A stretch of 64,000 nt of DNA from an uncultured Dehalococcoidia bacterium. Its GTDB lineage: Bacteria > Chloroflexota > Dehalococcoidia > Lucifugimonadales > UBA1123. Numbering within the stretch: position 1 is the stretch's first letter; every line of letters begins with the position of its first letter. Below are positions 37,801-46,473 of the stretch, in pieces. The stretch is from the NCBI GenBank assembly GCA_951812505.1, contig CATOSI010000002.1, forward strand, positions 496,001 through 560,000, given 5' to 3'. Both the position numbers and the translations under genes were made by a program. The notes beneath the pieces are model-generated. The model made no database searches, was not told where the DNA came from, and saw only the letters and a list, made by a program, of their open reading frames with translations.

Positions 37801-38505
37801 TTATTTGGCATGTCTTCCCTTCATTACCCGTAAAGCATCTTTCCAATTTCTTGTATTTCGTTTTTCGTCTACATTCAATTCAAGCCTTGCAGCGACTGTA
37901 TTTATCCTAGTTAACAACTCGCGCTGTCTCTTACGCACCGCCTTTTCTTTGACTGCGTTCGTCTCAATATCAATCCAGAGCGACTTCCAGTCTGAGTGTA
38001 TGTAGGCACATTCGTCACTAGCAACAGTCAACTTGGCAGAGTTTTTAGCATCATTAGTTGTGGCATCAAAGACAGTAAGGCCGATTACGATAACACTAAT
38101 TATTCCGGTGAGAATTAGTTCCCCTGGATCAGGAATAGTCGTTGCAAGTGGCAGGACAATAATGGCTTCAACAAGGATAGCTCCAAGCAAAATAGACCTT
38201 ACCCAGTAATGTCGGGTTCGGTATTTGTCGGCTAATCCAGTGTAATAGCGCAGGTAGCGCTCGGAATCTGTGTAATCCTGCCAAACATCATTTCGAGTTG
38301 TTTCACTTATCTTTGCTATGGCCCAATGCTCCTTGCTATTGACCCAACTGCAGTTGAGCAAGGTTATCAGCGTTGCAGGTTGAGAGCAAGGTTTGACTCT
38401 ATGACTTTGGATTAAGTTCGTTCGGATTGTTATGTTAATATGTAAATAGCATAAAAAGCCACACGATGTAGCTCTATGGGGAGATTTCCAATGCTTGAAA
38501 GTCAA
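37801..38505 (-). CDS. Two-TM membrane protein, possible SLATT-type effector
   Basis: This protein has two hydrophobic segments in the middle (ILLGAILVEAIIVLPLA and LILTGIISVIVIGLTVF). They are flanked by helical regions: a Tyr/Arg-rich helix before and a long charged helix after. That layout resembles SLATT/DUF4231-type two-helix proteins, some of which act as effectors in defence systems. The start is uncertain: the first 60 codons overlap the capsid gene leader. It is the only minus-strand gene inside the head operon, so it is probably cargo. The family call is by eye. Confidence 0.6.
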   Translation of the reverse strand: MTFKHWKSPHRATSCGFLCYLHINITIRTNLIQSHRVKPCSQPATLITLLNCSWVNSKEHWAIAKISETTRNDVWQDYTDSERYLRYYTGLADKYRTRHYWVRSILLGAILVEAIIVLPLATTIPDPGELILTGIISVIVIGLTVFDATTNDAKNSAKLTVASDECAYIHSDWKSLWIDIETNAVKEKAVRKRQRELLTRINTVAARLELNVDEKRNTRNWKDALRVMKGRHAK

Positions 38506-39738
38506 CGAATCTCAATTGAAATGTCTGAAGTCCGGGAGCAAATCAACGGACTTTCAGACGATGCGGGCGCGGATGACTACAACGCGCTCACAAAGAAATA
38601 CGGACAACTAGAAGCACGATACCGGGCGGCTCTCATAACTGAGTCCGCAACCGCTCAAGACGACCCAGACCCAGACTCTCAGGACAACCCAGAGGGCCGG
38701 GAAATCCGACACCTTGTAGAGCGTTCCAGCATCGCGGATTTCGTCAATGAAGCCACTACCGAGCGCGAAGTCGACGGCGCGGCGCGTGAACTGCGCTCGG
38801 CTGTCTTGGGGGAAGAAGACACTTACGGTTACATGCCGCTGCAAATGCTGCTAGACCCTGAGACAGACGCCGGGATTGAGCATCGCGCCGATGCGGTGTC
38901 GAATATCTCAACCGCGATTCAGGACAATCAGCAGACCATAGCGGCGCGAGTATTCCCACGCTCAAGCGTCAACTATCTTGGCGTTATGACCCCAAGCGTC
39001 CCGGTCGGTACGACGACCTATCCCCGCTTGAGTTCAGGAACAGCGGCGGATGTTCGCTCAGACGGCGTAGAACTGGACGGCGCGGCGGCGGCTCTCGTAA
39101 CCGAGAGCGTCAACCCTGTTCGCTTGACCGCTTCCTATACATTCGGGCTGGAATCCCTTAGCCGAGTCAAAGGATATGAGGAAGCCTTAAGGCGAGATAT
39201 TCGGCAAGTCTTGGAAGACAAGCGGGATGCTCTCGCAATCAATGGTCAAGCGGCAAGTGGCTCTGACAGCCCAGCGGTTGAAGGTGTCATATCCAGTCTG
39301 ACCGATCCGACAGACCCCACAGACGTTGCAGACTGGCAGACATATTTGACGGCTTTCGACAACAGCGTCGACGGCAAGTATGCCGACTCCGATGAACAGG
39401 TCCGGTTGCTTGTCAACGTCGCAACCTGGAAACATGCCATGTCTCGACAAATCGTTGCCAGTGGGGATTTGCTGAGGGACAGGCTTGACCGCTCTCGCTT
39501 CCGGGCAAGCGCGAATATGCCTGCTACGGCTTCCACCATCGCAACGGCTATCGCTTATGCGGCTGGCGCACCAGCGAGGGGATTCGTCATGCCGACATGG
39601 GCGGGTGTCCAGTTGGTGGTCGACCCGTACACCAAGGCCAAAGCCGGGCAACGCCTGCTGACTGCGATCATGATGACGGGATTCCAGATGATAGATTCGG
39701 CGGCATATAGGCGTGTCGAATTCAAGGTTGCGACGTAA
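38491..39738 (+). CDS. HK97-family major capsid protein
   Basis: This protein of 415 residues builds the icosahedral shell. It has an N-terminal coiled coil/delta domain of about 100 residues (SEVREQINGLSDDAG onward), then the HK97 fold with VGTTTYPRLSSG, TASYTFGLESLSR and a C-terminal AGQRLLTAIMMTGFQMIDSAAY. ATG 38491 has GGGGAG upstream; the track start at 38476 is less likely. Its stop overlaps the protease start. It lies before the protease, the reverse of the usual order. Confidence 0.92.
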   Translation: MLESQRISIEMSEVREQINGLSDDAGADDYNALTKKYGQLEARYRAALITESATAQDDPDPDSQDNPEGREIRHLVERSSIADFVNEATTEREVDGAARELRSAVLGEEDTYGYMPLQMLLDPETDAGIEHRADAVSNISTAIQDNQQTIAARVFPRSSVNYLGVMTPSVPVGTTTYPRLSSGTAADVRSDGVELDGAAAALVTESVNPVRLTASYTFGLESLSRVKGYEEALRRDIRQVLEDKRDALAINGQAASGSDSPAVEGVISSLTDPTDPTDVADWQTYLTAFDNSVDGKYADSDEQVRLLVNVATWKHAMSRQIVASGDLLRDRLDRSRFRASANMPATASTIATAIAYAAGAPARGFVMPTWAGVQLVVDPYTKAKAGQRLLTAIMMTGFQMIDSAAYRRVEFKVAT

Positions 39739-40775
39739 TGACCGCAACGGAATTCCGGGCGTTTGAGTTTCGTCGAAACAGGCGGCGGCTTCAAGGAACT
39801 GCGATTCGATACGGCTCGGTTGCTCGGACTCCTCTCGGACCTGAGAGATTTGAGCCGGGCGCGTTCGGGGATGTGCAGGCGATTGACGCTATCTTGAATG
39901 TGCAGCACGACAGACGAAAGCCGCTTGTCAGAACGGACGGCGGCGGATTGACCCTTGCGGACTCGGCAACCGCTCTGACAATCAGAGCCGAGCTGCCAAG
40001 AACTCAGGAATCAGACGATGCGCTGACCCTGGTTCGCAACCGAGTTTTGCGCGGACTGAGTATCGAATTCAAAGCCTTGCGCGAGAGGGTAGAAAACGGA
40101 ATCCGAGTCATAAGCCGAGCCGCGCTAATCGGCATTGGCCTTGTAGATAGACCTGCATATCAGGACAGTCTTGTTGAGATTCGGCAAGACGGCTTGGGTC
40201 TGAGCGGCGCGTTCCTTTATGACCAAGAAACGATCATTAGTGACAGATACATCCCAGACGCTCACAGCGGCGCGGGGACCGGCTTTTCCGAGTCGTTAGG
40301 TGTCCTGAGTCCTGAGACGCGGGAAATCAGGCAAGGAACGCGAAAGCGGCGCGTGTCGCCGGGCGCGTTCAAGTTCGCGCTGGAAGATACCACGCGGGAA
40401 ATCAGCCTTATCTTGGGGGGATACGATAAACCCCTTGCCTCGAGGCTTGCCGGAACTCTCAAACTCGAAGACACGGCAACGGCTCTCCGATTCGAGACAG
40501 ACAGATTGCCTAGCACGTCTTACGTGTCGGACTTTCGGGAGTTGCTATCGAGCCGAGCGATTAAGCCGGGCGTAGAGCCGCGCTTTACGATTCCACCTGC
40601 TGAGACAGTGCCAAACGCAACTGAGATTATCCCTGAGCCGGGCAATCCAGAGGTGGGAATTGAGGTTGTAAAACAAGCCGTCTTGACCGCTCTGAATATC
40701 AGGTTCAGACCCCCAAGGGGTAACGCTGGAATAGTTGAACGGCGCGGACTCAGGAGGCGCAGACTATGGCTATAA
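39738..40775 (+). CDS. HK97-family prohead protease, apparent tandem domains
   Basis: The protease cleaves scaffold/delta domains during head maturation. Residues 1-165 match the family: ERFEPGAFGDV, ILNVQHDRRKPL (catalytic His), then VLRGLSIEFKAL (catalytic Ser). Residues about 195-330 look like a second, degraded copy: RRVSPGAFKFAL, SLILGGYDKPLASR. In that half His is replaced by Tyr and the Ser motif is unclear. The total of 345 residues is about double the usual size. It overlaps its neighbours on both sides. Confidence 0.85.
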   Translation: MTATEFRAFEFRRNRRRLQGTAIRYGSVARTPLGPERFEPGAFGDVQAIDAILNVQHDRRKPLVRTDGGGLTLADSATALTIRAELPRTQESDDALTLVRNRVLRGLSIEFKALRERVENGIRVISRAALIGIGLVDRPAYQDSLVEIRQDGLGLSGAFLYDQETIISDRYIPDAHSGAGTGFSESLGVLSPETREIRQGTRKRRVSPGAFKFALEDTTREISLILGGYDKPLASRLAGTLKLEDTATALRFETDRLPSTSYVSDFRELLSSRAIKPGVEPRFTIPPAETVPNATEIIPEPGNPEVGIEVVKQAVLTALNIRFRPPRGNAGIVERRGLRRRRLWL

Positions 40776-41071
40776 CAATCTCTGTTGACCAACTGGCGGC
40801 GCACCTACGGCTTGGGGATGGTGTAACGGCATTGGAAGAGCCTACGAACGGGATTCTGACTAGACACCTTGCAACCGCAAAGGCTCTGATTGAGTCTTAC
40901 GCACCAAGCGCACCGGAAGCAGTTCAGAACGAAGCGGCAATAAGGTTCGTCGGTTGGCTCTATGACTCCCCAACTCACGGTATGCGCGGGATTCAGAATG
41001 CAATGAGCGCAAGCGGTGCGGCGGCTCTGTTAGGAAGATTCCGAGAGCGTAGGGTAGGGGTTGTGAGATGA
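40766..41071 (+). CDS. Head-tail connector (gp6/gp15-like)
   Basis: The 101-residue protein has the helical connector pattern: ISVDQLAAHLRLGDG, LATAKALIESYAP, VQNEAAIRFVGWLYDSP. It matches HK97 gp6-like adaptors, which form the ring under the portal. It overlaps the protease and portal genes. Confidence 0.85.
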   Translation: MAITISVDQLAAHLRLGDGVTALEEPTNGILTRHLATAKALIESYAPSAPEAVQNEAAIRFVGWLYDSPTHGMRGIQNAMSASGAAALLGRFRERRVGVVR

Positions 41072-42102
41072 TGCGATTCTGGCCATTTAAGACTGAGCAA
41101 AGGGAAGCTGCTGAGGGCTTCACCAATCAACGCGAATCCGAGATCGTAGGTCAAGCCTACGGCAACGCTCAAACCGATGCGGCTAAGGTTGCCGTTGTGG
41201 AATTTGGCTTGAATTTGTATTCACGCGCTTTCGCGGCGGCGCGAGTGAAGCCGAGCATTGCCGCTCTGAGTCCTGAGTTGCTTTCGGGAATGGCGCGGCG
41301 GCTCTTGCTCAGGGGAAATGCCGTCTATGGGCTTCACGTCGACCAACTCGGCAATCTCGCGCTCAGAACAGCGGCAACGTGGGATATAACGGGCGGCGCG
41401 AGTCCTGAGAGTTGGCGTTACCATCTGGACTATCCCGGACCGAGCCGATTCGAGAAGGCGCGGCTTCCAAGTCAGAGCGTGATTCACGTCAAGGTCAACG
41501 CTTCTGATTCGACCCCTTGGGTTGGCGTGAGTCCGTTGAAATCGGCGGGATTTTCGAGCAAGGCAATCGCCATGTTGGAACGTCGTCTGTCGGAGGAATC
41601 AGGATCCCGGACAGGACATCTTTTCATCGTTCCTGAAGGCGCAGACACAGACCAGTTGAAAGCCGACTTGGGAAATCTAGCGGGCGGCATTGGCCTGATA
41701 GAGACTACCCAATCAGGCTATGGCCAAGGGCGGGAATACGCACCAAAGCGTGACTGGGAACTGGTGAGATTCGGGGCGAATATCCCAACTGGCAACCTTG
41801 AAGCGCGGCGGGATGTTGCCGCTCATATCCTGAGTGCGTTAGGCGTGCCAAGCGGGATGCTCGGCAACTCAGACGGAACGCATTTGCGAGAGTCTTATCG
41901 GCAATGGCTTACGAGCGGAGTCTTGCCAATGGCGCGGCTTATCGAATCCGAACTATCTCAGAAGTTAGAGCGGACAATCACACTTGATTTCAGCACATTG
42001 GCGGCGGCTGACATAGCATCCAGAGCGAGAGCGTTCGGAGTCTTGGCGAGTAACGGCATTCCAGCAGACGAAGCGAAGCAACTGGCAGGATTGAGCGAGT
42101 GA
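41068..42102 (+). CDS. HK97-family phage portal protein
   Basis: The portal is the dodecameric DNA gate. The 344-residue protein starts MMRFWPFK and contains MARRLLLRGNAVYGLHVD, VIHVKVNA, GVSPLKSAG and AHILSALGVPSGMLG, all characteristic of the family. It lies after the capsid and connector genes, unusual because portal normally precedes protease and capsid. Confidence 0.92.
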   Translation: MMRFWPFKTEQREAAEGFTNQRESEIVGQAYGNAQTDAAKVAVVEFGLNLYSRAFAAARVKPSIAALSPELLSGMARRLLLRGNAVYGLHVDQLGNLALRTAATWDITGGASPESWRYHLDYPGPSRFEKARLPSQSVIHVKVNASDSTPWVGVSPLKSAGFSSKAIAMLERRLSEESGSRTGHLFIVPEGADTDQLKADLGNLAGGIGLIETTQSGYGQGREYAPKRDWELVRFGANIPTGNLEARRDVAAHILSALGVPSGMLGNSDGTHLRESYRQWLTSGVLPMARLIESELSQKLERTITLDFSTLAAADIASRARAFGVLASNGIPADEAKQLAGLSE

Positions 42103-42458
42103 AGGCAATCACGCTTGACCGGATGATTACGCTCAGGACACGGGGCCCACTGACAGGGCGAGACCCAAGGGGCGGGCCGACATTTGGGCAGTCAACAGAC
42201 CGCAAAGTTTGGGCGGCTCGCGTTCAAGTATCGGCACAAGACGACCTTGAAATCGAGTCCGCTCGGCTCAGTTCAGAGGATGCGAGACGCTACATTGTAA
42301 GACTCGAATCGGCGCGGGGAATCAGTGATCGGGATGTTGTGATTTCAGAGCATGGCGAGACTGGATACATACAAGGCGCGAGTGAAATTCCCGGGCGACG
42401 TTACGCTGAGTTGCGAGTGAATTTCCGACGTGAATCAGGAGATCGGCGGCTTCTATGA
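42099..42458 (+). CDS. Head-tail adaptor / head closure protein
   Basis: The 119-residue protein has the small-barrel pattern of SPP1 gp16-like head closure proteins: LDRMITLRTRGPLTG, then KVWAARVQVSAQD, YIVRLE and DRDVVISEHGETGYIQGA. It overlaps the portal gene. It is the last recognisable structural gene; no tail genes follow. Confidence 0.8.
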   Translation: MKAITLDRMITLRTRGPLTGRDPRGGPTFGQSTDRKVWAARVQVSAQDDLEIESARLSSEDARRYIVRLESARGISDRDVVISEHGETGYIQGASEIPGRRYAELRVNFRRESGDRRLL

Positions 42459-43003
42459 CGATAGCGATTCAACGGCTCTGCGCCGACTGCCAAGCGGACA
42501 TATCCGAGCGCAGGGCAGATGCTATCCGATGCTTCAATTGTTCGCGGCGGCATAGGCGCGAATATAACAGACGATTCAATAAGACGCTGAGAGAGCCAAA
42601 GCCGCGCTACTGCCAAGATTGCCGCTCGGATATATCCGAGCGGGGAAACAGCGCAAGGCGTTGTATAGAATGCGCGAGAATTGCCAAGTCCAATTATGAG
42701 GGAGGGGGCAGGCGGCTTGCGTGGGGGTCTTCGCTAGTCGACTGGAACTGCGTTGAACTTCATTGGCGAGACGGCGGCGGCGGCGCGATGTGTGGCTCTG
42801 AGAGACTGGGGGATGTCTTCGCTCTCAGGATCGGATTGCTCACCTGCTCGGAATGCTTCCGGGCGTTGTGTCGTAAGGATGTTTCGGAATACTACTCGCG
42901 CCAATCCGTAATGACAGATTGGCGCGATGGTGGTTATGGGCATACGGGGATCGGCATGGCAACCCCGTACACTAGCAAGCGGGATTATGTCGGCATGATG
43001 TAG
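42455..43003 (+). CDS. Multi-zinc-ribbon protein, unknown
   Basis: The 182-residue protein has two similar zinc-ribbon units, CADCQADISERR...CFNC and CQDCRSDISERG...CIEC. They share xDISER between knuckles, so they are an internal duplication. The C-terminal half has CSEC and other Cys. It overlaps the adaptor gene by ATGA and the convergent integrase stop by 19 bp. Function is unknown; a regulator or packaging factor is possible. Confidence 0.6.
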   Translation: MTIAIQRLCADCQADISERRADAIRCFNCSRRHRREYNRRFNKTLREPKPRYCQDCRSDISERGNSARRCIECARIAKSNYEGGGRRLAWGSSLVDWNCVELHWRDGGGGAMCGSERLGDVFALRIGLLTCSECFRALCRKDVSEYYSRQSVMTDWRDGGYGHTGIGMATPYTSKRDYVGMM

Positions 43004-44178
43004 TCTGCCCAGTCTTGCATTAGCTCACGGCGTTGAAGCAACATATTGGATCGGAAATATGCCCTTTCGACATTTGACCCTACTGTGTGGGATAGACTGA
43101 TTTCGATTGCGGCCCAGTCCGCGCTTGTCTGTTCCTCTGACCAATCCTTAAACGCGCTCCTCATACCGTGTGGTGTTCCATTGATCCCCAGCTTCCTAAA
43201 CAGTAGGTTCATTGCATTTTCGGAGATAGGCTTGTCAATGATTCGGGGATTCGTCTGGTGAAAGATGTGATCAAATTCAGTATCGGCAAGCAACCGCGCT
43301 TGTCTAAGAATGTCCATTGCCTGATTCGATAGAGGTACAATGTGCGGCTTGTTCATCTTCATTCGCTCGGCGGGGATGGTCCAGAGTTTTTCAGACCAAT
43401 TGATTTCATCCCAAGTTGCACCCCTTGATTCCCTTGACCTTGTTGCCGTCAAGGTTGTGAATCTGACACACAGTTTAGTAGGCCATGCCGAGCTGGATTG
43501 TTCAACTTGCGCTAGTGCTTCAGACACTTGCGAGTAGTGCAGAGCCTTGAAATGCTCTCTGATTTGCCGTCCATACGGCAATCCCCCTTCAAGGTATTGG
43601 CTGGGGTCTGACTGTATGAGTCCAATCGTTAGGCTTCTCATAAAGGTCTGCTTTGCAATCAGTTTCAACCGATAGGCAGTCTCGCGCTTGGTTCCCCAAA
43701 GAGGTTCAATCACTTTCAACAGGTCAAGAGGTGTAACGTCGGTTATCGGCATTGAGCCAATCGCAGGAAATAGATAGGTCTCAGCCCGCTGTAACCATAT
43801 CTTGCGATTCTTTAGATTTGTCCATCGGATGGTTTCATTCTCCGCATGGAATCGTCTTGCTTCCATTTCAAATGTCGGAACGGACGGTGCAACTGCTTTC
43901 CGACGATTCCGCGCTGTCGTAGGGGTATTGCCCTGTTTTATCTCAGCACGGAGCCTGGCGGCTTCATTGCGAGCGTCTGAGAGCGAGACAGTAGGATATC
44001 CACCAAGTCCAATGTCTTGACGCTTCCCGTCTTTCATGATTCGGAGAATCCAAGACTTTGTACGATTCTTTGACCAGCTGACCCTTAGATACAAGCCTTG
44101 ACCATCGGCATACATGCCGGGATCACGGAACGACTTAACTTGTAAGTTAGTGAATTTCTTAGCCTTGCGCTTTGCCAT
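42985..44178 (-). CDS. int: Tyrosine-type integrase (P4-like, DUF4102)
   Basis: This 397-residue recombinase has an N-terminal arm-binding domain of P4-integrase type (FRDPGMYADGQGLYLRVS, IGLGGYPTVSLSDAR) and a catalytic domain. The latter has Arg at TATRSRESRG, HGMRSAFKDW, and Tyr in NVERAYFRS. It directs insertion into the tRNA-Leu 3' end 160 bp away. It reads leftward from the right edge, converging on the structural operon. Confidence 0.95.
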   Translation of the reverse strand: MAKRKAKKFTNLQVKSFRDPGMYADGQGLYLRVSWSKNRTKSWILRIMKDGKRQDIGLGGYPTVSLSDARNEAARLRAEIKQGNTPTTARNRRKAVAPSVPTFEMEARRFHAENETIRWTNLKNRKIWLQRAETYLFPAIGSMPITDVTPLDLLKVIEPLWGTKRETAYRLKLIAKQTFMRSLTIGLIQSDPSQYLEGGLPYGRQIREHFKALHYSQVSEALAQVEQSSSAWPTKLCVRFTTLTATRSRESRGATWDEINWSEKLWTIPAERMKMNKPHIVPLSNQAMDILRQARLLADTEFDHIFHQTNPRIIDKPISENAMNLLFRKLGINGTPHGMRSAFKDWSEEQTSADWAAIEISLSHTVGSNVERAYFRSNMLLQRRELMQDWADYIMPT

Positions 44179-44192
44179 GTCTGCCCTCCTAA

Positions 44193-44215
44193 ACCATCAA
44201 ATCTGTACCATCAAA
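44193..44215 (+). repeat. Integrase arm-type sites, right end
   Basis: A pair of ACCATCAAA repeats as at 33842-33866, with an inverted TTGATGGTT just right of them. They lie directly upstream of int, so integrase binding could also regulate its own promoter. Confidence 0.65.
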
Positions 44216-44333
44216 AATTGATGGTTTAGGAAGACTAGCGGACCGCAAAAGCAGTGCCAAGGCTTTGACAGGCTGTCGCCAAAGCTAAATCAAAGGAGAA
44301 ATTGGGGAATTTTTGAGATCAGGTATAAAGTAA

Positions 44334-44347
44334 GTGCCGAAGGTCGG
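44334..44347 (+). repeat. attR core within tRNA-Leu 3' end
   Basis: GTGCCGAAGGTCGG covers the discriminator, the 3' acceptor strand and the start of the T-stem of the tRNA on the opposite strand. Identical to 33779-33792. Confidence 0.88.
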
Positions 44348-44417
44348 AGTCGAACCGACACGGGATCACTCCCAACGGTTTTTGAGACCGTCGCGTCTAC
44401 CATTCCGCCACTTCGGC
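44335..44417 (-). tRNA. tRNA-Leu (CAA)
   Basis: The minus strand folds as a class II tRNA. The acceptor stem is GCCGAAG/CTTCGGC. The anticodon stem-loop is ACGGT-CTCAAAA-ACCGT, with anticodon CAA. There is a long variable arm, and the T-arm is GTCGG-TTCGACT-CCGAC. CCA is not encoded. The satellite is integrated at its 3' end and regenerates a full tRNA. Confidence 0.96.
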
Positions 44418-44460
44418 ACGCTGCCAGTCCTAATAGTGTACAGACTTGCGCCGTCGGTTG

Positions 44461-45267
44461 TCAGTCTTCCTTCAGGAAGTTGGAGAGGATGCGAGTGAAC
44501 TCGTCGGGCTGCTCGATCTCGGGCCGGTGACCGCAGTCGTCCAGTACCGCGAGACGCGATCCGGGTATGGACTCGTTGTACAACTGACCCGCGCTCAGTG
44601 GGATGATGGCGTCGTCTCGGCCCCAGACTATCAGCGTCGGCAGCCGCTTGAGCCTGTGCAGAAGATGCGGAAGGTTCGGGTTGTGCATGTAGGGACGCCA
44701 GCCGAGTATACAGGCAACCTCGCGCGCATCCTCCCAATCCATTGCCTGCTCGGGAGTTGGCTCGTCAGGGCAAATTATGGGGAACTCGGCCACGCTGTCC
44801 TTGTCGGCTACCGATGCTTCCAGGAAGATCGGAACGGTTATCAGGAATATGTCGAGAATCTCGCCGGCCGGCGGCCTGACTCCGGCTGCCGACACGAGCG
44901 CGAGTTTCTTGAAACGTTCGGGATTCATGGTGGCAAGCTCGGCGGCGAGCCATCCGCCCAGAGAGAAGCCGACTACGCTGACCTGCCCTATGTCCATGTC
45001 GTCCAGAGCCTCGAGATACCAGCCGGCCATGTCGCGCATCGTCATCGCCCAGTCCAGATTCGCTGAACCGCCGTAGCCCGGCATCATCGGAATTTGCAGG
45101 TTGAAATCCTGAGAAAGGTTTTCGTGCCACCGCATCCATCCCGGATGTCCGGTCTCGTCATGGAGAACCAGCAGCGGCTCGCCCTGTCCCCCGGTCACCA
45201 GCGCTGTCTGTATTCCGGCAAGTTCGCGGGTATGGCGTGTGGACGTGAGTTCGGCGGTCATTGTCAT
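44461..45267 (-). CDS. Alpha/beta hydrolase
   Basis: The 268-residue hydrolase has the nucleophile elbow VGFSLGGW (Ser), the acid at WGRDDAIIP and the catalytic His at DDCGHRPEIE. Size and a cap region around residues 140-190 fit the general esterase/lyase-like family. The substrate is unknown; members also include C-C bond hydrolases. It lies downstream of ftsY on the same strand, 84 bp away. Confidence 0.9.
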   Translation of the reverse strand: MTMTAELTSTRHTRELAGIQTALVTGGQGEPLLVLHDETGHPGWMRWHENLSQDFNLQIPMMPGYGGSANLDWAMTMRDMAGWYLEALDDMDIGQVSVVGFSLGGWLAAELATMNPERFKKLALVSAAGVRPPAGEILDIFLITVPIFLEASVADKDSVAEFPIICPDEPTPEQAMDWEDAREVACILGWRPYMHNPNLPHLLHRLKRLPTLIVWGRDDAIIPLSAGQLYNESIPGSRLAVLDDCGHRPEIEQPDEFTRILSNFLKED

Positions 45268-45350
45268 GGCGATGCTCCCAGTATGTATAGATTTTCAGTC
45301 CTGAGTCTAATCCAGTGCGGGATGTATCTTACACCTTCCAGCCTGTGTTT

Positions 45351-46307
45351 TCAGTCCGACCGTTCATCCGACCCGAACAGGCTCTCGACAAAATCGCGGG
45401 GGTCGAAGATGGCCATGTCTTCGGGGCTCTCTCCCGTGCCGATGAACAGGACAGGCAGTTCAAGTTCGTCGGTAATGCCGAGAACGACCCCCCCTTTCGC
45501 CGAGCCGTCCAGCTTGGTGAGGAACACACCCGCACAGCGCAAATCTTCAATGAAAGCGCGCGCCTGTATCAGCCCATTCTGGCCGGTGGTGGCGTCCAGG
45601 GCGAGTATGACCCGGTGAGAAGACTCGAATCCTTGCCTGTCTATGACCGTCCGCATCTTGCGTAGTTCGGCCATGAGGTTGGAGCGCGTGTGCAGTCTGC
45701 CCGCTGTGTCAATTATCACGACGTCAATACCGCGCGAAACCCCGGCCTGTATGCTGTCGAACGCGACCGCGGCGGAGTCGGCCCCGTGTCGGTGCGCTAT
45801 CACATCCACGCCCAGTCGGTCTCCCCACTCACTGAGCTGCTCGATGGCCGCGGCCCTGAAAGTGTCGCCCGCGCCGAGAAGTACGCTTTTGCCCTCGTCT
45901 TTGTAGAGCCTGGTCAGCCTTGCGATGGCGGTCGTCTTTCCGACCCCATTCACGCCCACCATGAGAATGACGAGGGGGGATTCCTCCGCCTCCATGACGC
46001 TGTCCGCGCCCTCGATACTGAGCATCGCCACCATCTCGTCCTTGAGCACTTGGAACGCTTCATCCGGCCTGGTTATACCGTACTCACGTATCCGGTCGCG
46101 GAGAGTGTCGAGGAGCTTCATCGTGGTTTCGACGCCTACATCCGAAGATACCAGGGACTCTTCCAGTTCGTCCCACATATCATCGTCAATTTCGCTTCGC
46201 TGGAAGACGTCGGTGAGCCGACTGAACCATCGGCGGCGGGTCCTGCGGACGGCGGCCTGCGTTCGTTCGCGGTCTTCGCGTTCGTCTCTTCTGAAGAATC
46301 TTAGCAT
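45351..46307 (-). CDS. ftsY: Signal recognition particle receptor FtsY
   Basis: FtsY docks SRP-ribosome complexes at the membrane. The 318-residue protein has the four-helix N domain and the SRP GTPase G domain, with P-loop GVNGVGKTTAIARL, GAGDTFRAAA, DTAGR and TKLDGSAKGG. The acidic A domain is nearly absent; only a short basic stretch of about 30 residues precedes the N domain, as in many non-enteric bacteria. Confidence 0.97.
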   Translation of the reverse strand: MLRFFRRDEREDRERTQAAVRRTRRRWFSRLTDVFQRSEIDDDMWDELEESLVSSDVGVETTMKLLDTLRDRIREYGITRPDEAFQVLKDEMVAMLSIEGADSVMEAEESPLVILMVGVNGVGKTTAIARLTRLYKDEGKSVLLGAGDTFRAAAIEQLSEWGDRLGVDVIAHRHGADSAAVAFDSIQAGVSRGIDVVIIDTAGRLHTRSNLMAELRKMRTVIDRQGFESSHRVILALDATTGQNGLIQARAFIEDLRCAGVFLTKLDGSAKGGVVLGITDELELPVLFIGTGESPEDMAIFDPRDFVESLFGSDERSD

Positions 46308-46473
46308 TCGGACAAGTCCTGATTCGGGTTATATATAGTCCATTCATATGCGGCTCAGATCGCTCGAACCTGAGCGCATATTGTAGCAAAGCACGGTATA
46401 GCTACGTCATAAATCTGGAAACCCGACCGACCACATATACCTCGATTCACGTTCCGAGTTATAATGCGGCGGC

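Larger units (their letters stand above)
33779..44347 (+). mobile_element. Candidate capsid-forming phage satellite (cf-PICI-like) in tRNA-Leu
   Basis: The element is bounded by direct repeats of GTGCCGAAGGTCGG, the 3' end of tRNA-Leu(CAA). The intact tRNA is at the right end, next to a tyrosine integrase. Inside are a head-morphogenesis protein, TerL, HNH, HK97-type capsid, protease, connector, portal and head adaptor. No tail, tape-measure, lysis, small terminase or replication gene is visible. At about 10.6 kb it is too small for a tailed phage. This matches the concept of satellites that build their own capsids and borrow helper tails. A prophage that lost its tail half is the alternative, but both att sites and a compact overlapping gene layout argue for an intact unit. 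Confidence 0.78.

Noticed and set aside
33779-44347. Gene transfer agent interpretation
   Set aside because: A linked integrase and tRNA att repeats mean the unit integrates by itself, unlike gene transfer agents, which also encode tails.
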